Shown here piece after piece: positions 63,544 to 64,000 of a stretch of DNA of 64,000 nt (positions are counted from its first letter, which is position 1; each line of letters opens with the position of its first letter). A program made the translations under genes and the position numbers. A model generated the notes under the pieces. It saw only the letters and a program-made list of their open reading frames with translations, was not told the DNA's origin and ran no database searches. Source of the DNA: Enterococcus florum (lineage in GTDB: Bacteria > Bacillota > Bacilli > Lactobacillales > Enterococcaceae); the NCBI RefSeq assembly GCF_004309355.1, contig NZ_BJCC01000010.1:148402-212401 (forward strand), read 5' to 3'.

Positions 63544-63915
63544 ATGGCAAAAATATATCGTGGTTCTGGCTTTTTTGGCAAGGATGCTCTTGGGATCTTC
63601 GATGACGGGAAAGTATACGAGGGGACCGGTTTGTTTAGTAAAGACATTGTTGGTTCTTATAAAGATGGCAAAATTTATACGGGCAGCGGTCTTTTCGGCA
63701 AGGATCAAGTCGGCTCATTCAAGGACAATAAAATATATCGCGGAACCGGTTTATTTGGTAAGGATGCAGTGGGAATGTGTAAAGACGGTAAAATTTATAG
63801 AGGGGTCGGACTATTCGGCAAGGACGTCATCGGCTCTTATGAGGGTGATGATGAAGAAGGGGCTGCCGCTGCAGCTTTGTTATTGCTGGAATCAGAGTTA
63901 ATAGAAGAGAAGTAA
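63544..63915 (+). CDS. Protein of five 20-residue repeats
   Basis: 123 aa. Residues ~3-102 are five tandem copies of a 20-residue unit of the form KIYRGTGLFGKDxVGSYKDG, followed by an acidic patch (GDDEEG) and a hydrophobic tail (AAAAALLLLE). Each unit has regularly spaced Gly and aromatic residues, suggesting a beta-hairpin or beta-solenoid rung. No signal peptide. Start at ATG 63544 with GTGAGGG; an extended -10 (TGCTATACT) is at 63503-63511. No function known to me. Confidence 0.7.
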   Translation: MAKIYRGSGFFGKDALGIFDDGKVYEGTGLFSKDIVGSYKDGKIYTGSGLFGKDQVGSFKDNKIYRGTGLFGKDAVGMCKDGKIYRGVGLFGKDVIGSYEGDDEEGAAAAALLLLESELIEEK

Positions 63916-63946
63916 AGAAAAAGCAGTGACCGTTAAATCAGGGAAC

Positions 63947-64000
63947 TGTACCGACCCCCAAAAGTTAGACCAAAAATCTAATATTTTGGGGGTCGATTTT
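63947..64000 (+). mobile_element. Probable left end of an IS3-family insertion sequence (truncated by window)
   Basis: TGTACCGACCCCCAAAAGTTAGAC is the type of terminal sequence seen in the IS150/IS3 group (TGTA...CCCC-AAAGTT-GAC). The inner hairpin GACCCCCAAAA...TTTTGGGGGTC (63953-63994) is also typical. The transposase would lie beyond the window. Confidence 0.55.

Overview
The window looks like a chromosomal segment of a low-GC Gram-positive bacterium of the order Lactobacillales, most likely Enterococcus (a histidine-prototrophic species with moderate GC, such as the casseliflavus/gallinarum group) or a close relative. The evidence is the strong AGGAGG ribosome binding sites, T-box leaders, a class III fructose bisphosphatase with CcpN, several PTS operons, a sigma-54/LevR-type PTS activator, DUF1831 beside a NifS-like enzyme, PepO, and an ECF folate transporter under a THF riboswitch. 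The species is inferred; no rRNA is present.

Layout. 1-5843: 3' part of a histidine biosynthesis operon (hisD partial, C, B, H, A, F, IE, and a PHP-type histidinol phosphatase). 5850-9146: glycyl-tRNA synthetase operon glyQS behind a T-box. 9147-13571 (minus strand): an AEC permease, then the gluconeogenesis-related set ccpN, PPDK regulatory protein and fbp. 13740-21190: mostly housekeeping genes (tRNA-Glu(CUC), yidC, acyP, an rRNA methyltransferase, efp) plus folT with a THF riboswitch. 21226-30816: an accessory metabolic island. A LysR regulator diverges from a TIM-barrel isomerase/dehydratase, an AroE-type dehydrogenase and an MFS carrier. After a terminator come a second carrier, a HyuA-like ATPase, an HExxH protein and an SDR enzyme. 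30861-44400: pepO, a C39-like peptidase, a divergent PRPP synthetase paralogue, a NifS-like enzyme with DUF1831, an AKR, a phosphoesterase, a DUF5808/GntR pair, mnmA, DUF1033 and topB. 44559-53055: a sigma-54 dependent lactose/cellobiose-type PTS operon with its GAFTGA activator, an Eis-like acetyltransferase, a GH1 enzyme and MupG. 53093-56600: an amino-acid ABC transporter behind a T-box with two consecutive antiterminator/terminator modules. 56924-59305: ftsK. 59472-63402: a fructose-type PTS operon with its PRD regulator. 63544-63915: a 20-residue-repeat protein. The probable left end of an IS3-family element closes the window.

How it fits together. Amino-acid supply is covered twice: the his operon makes histidine, and the ABC transporter carries a T-box whose best-placed specifier is CAC (His). 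Carbon handling shows glycolysis/gluconeogenesis switching (CcpN, PPDK regulator, Fbp) and two PTSs with different promoter logic (sigma-54 enhancer-type versus a sigma-A promoter with a cre-like site). The least explained regions are the 21-31 kb island, the tandem T-box leader, the PRPP synthetase paralogue that has lost catalytic motifs, and the acetyltransferase embedded in the sigma-54 PTS operon.
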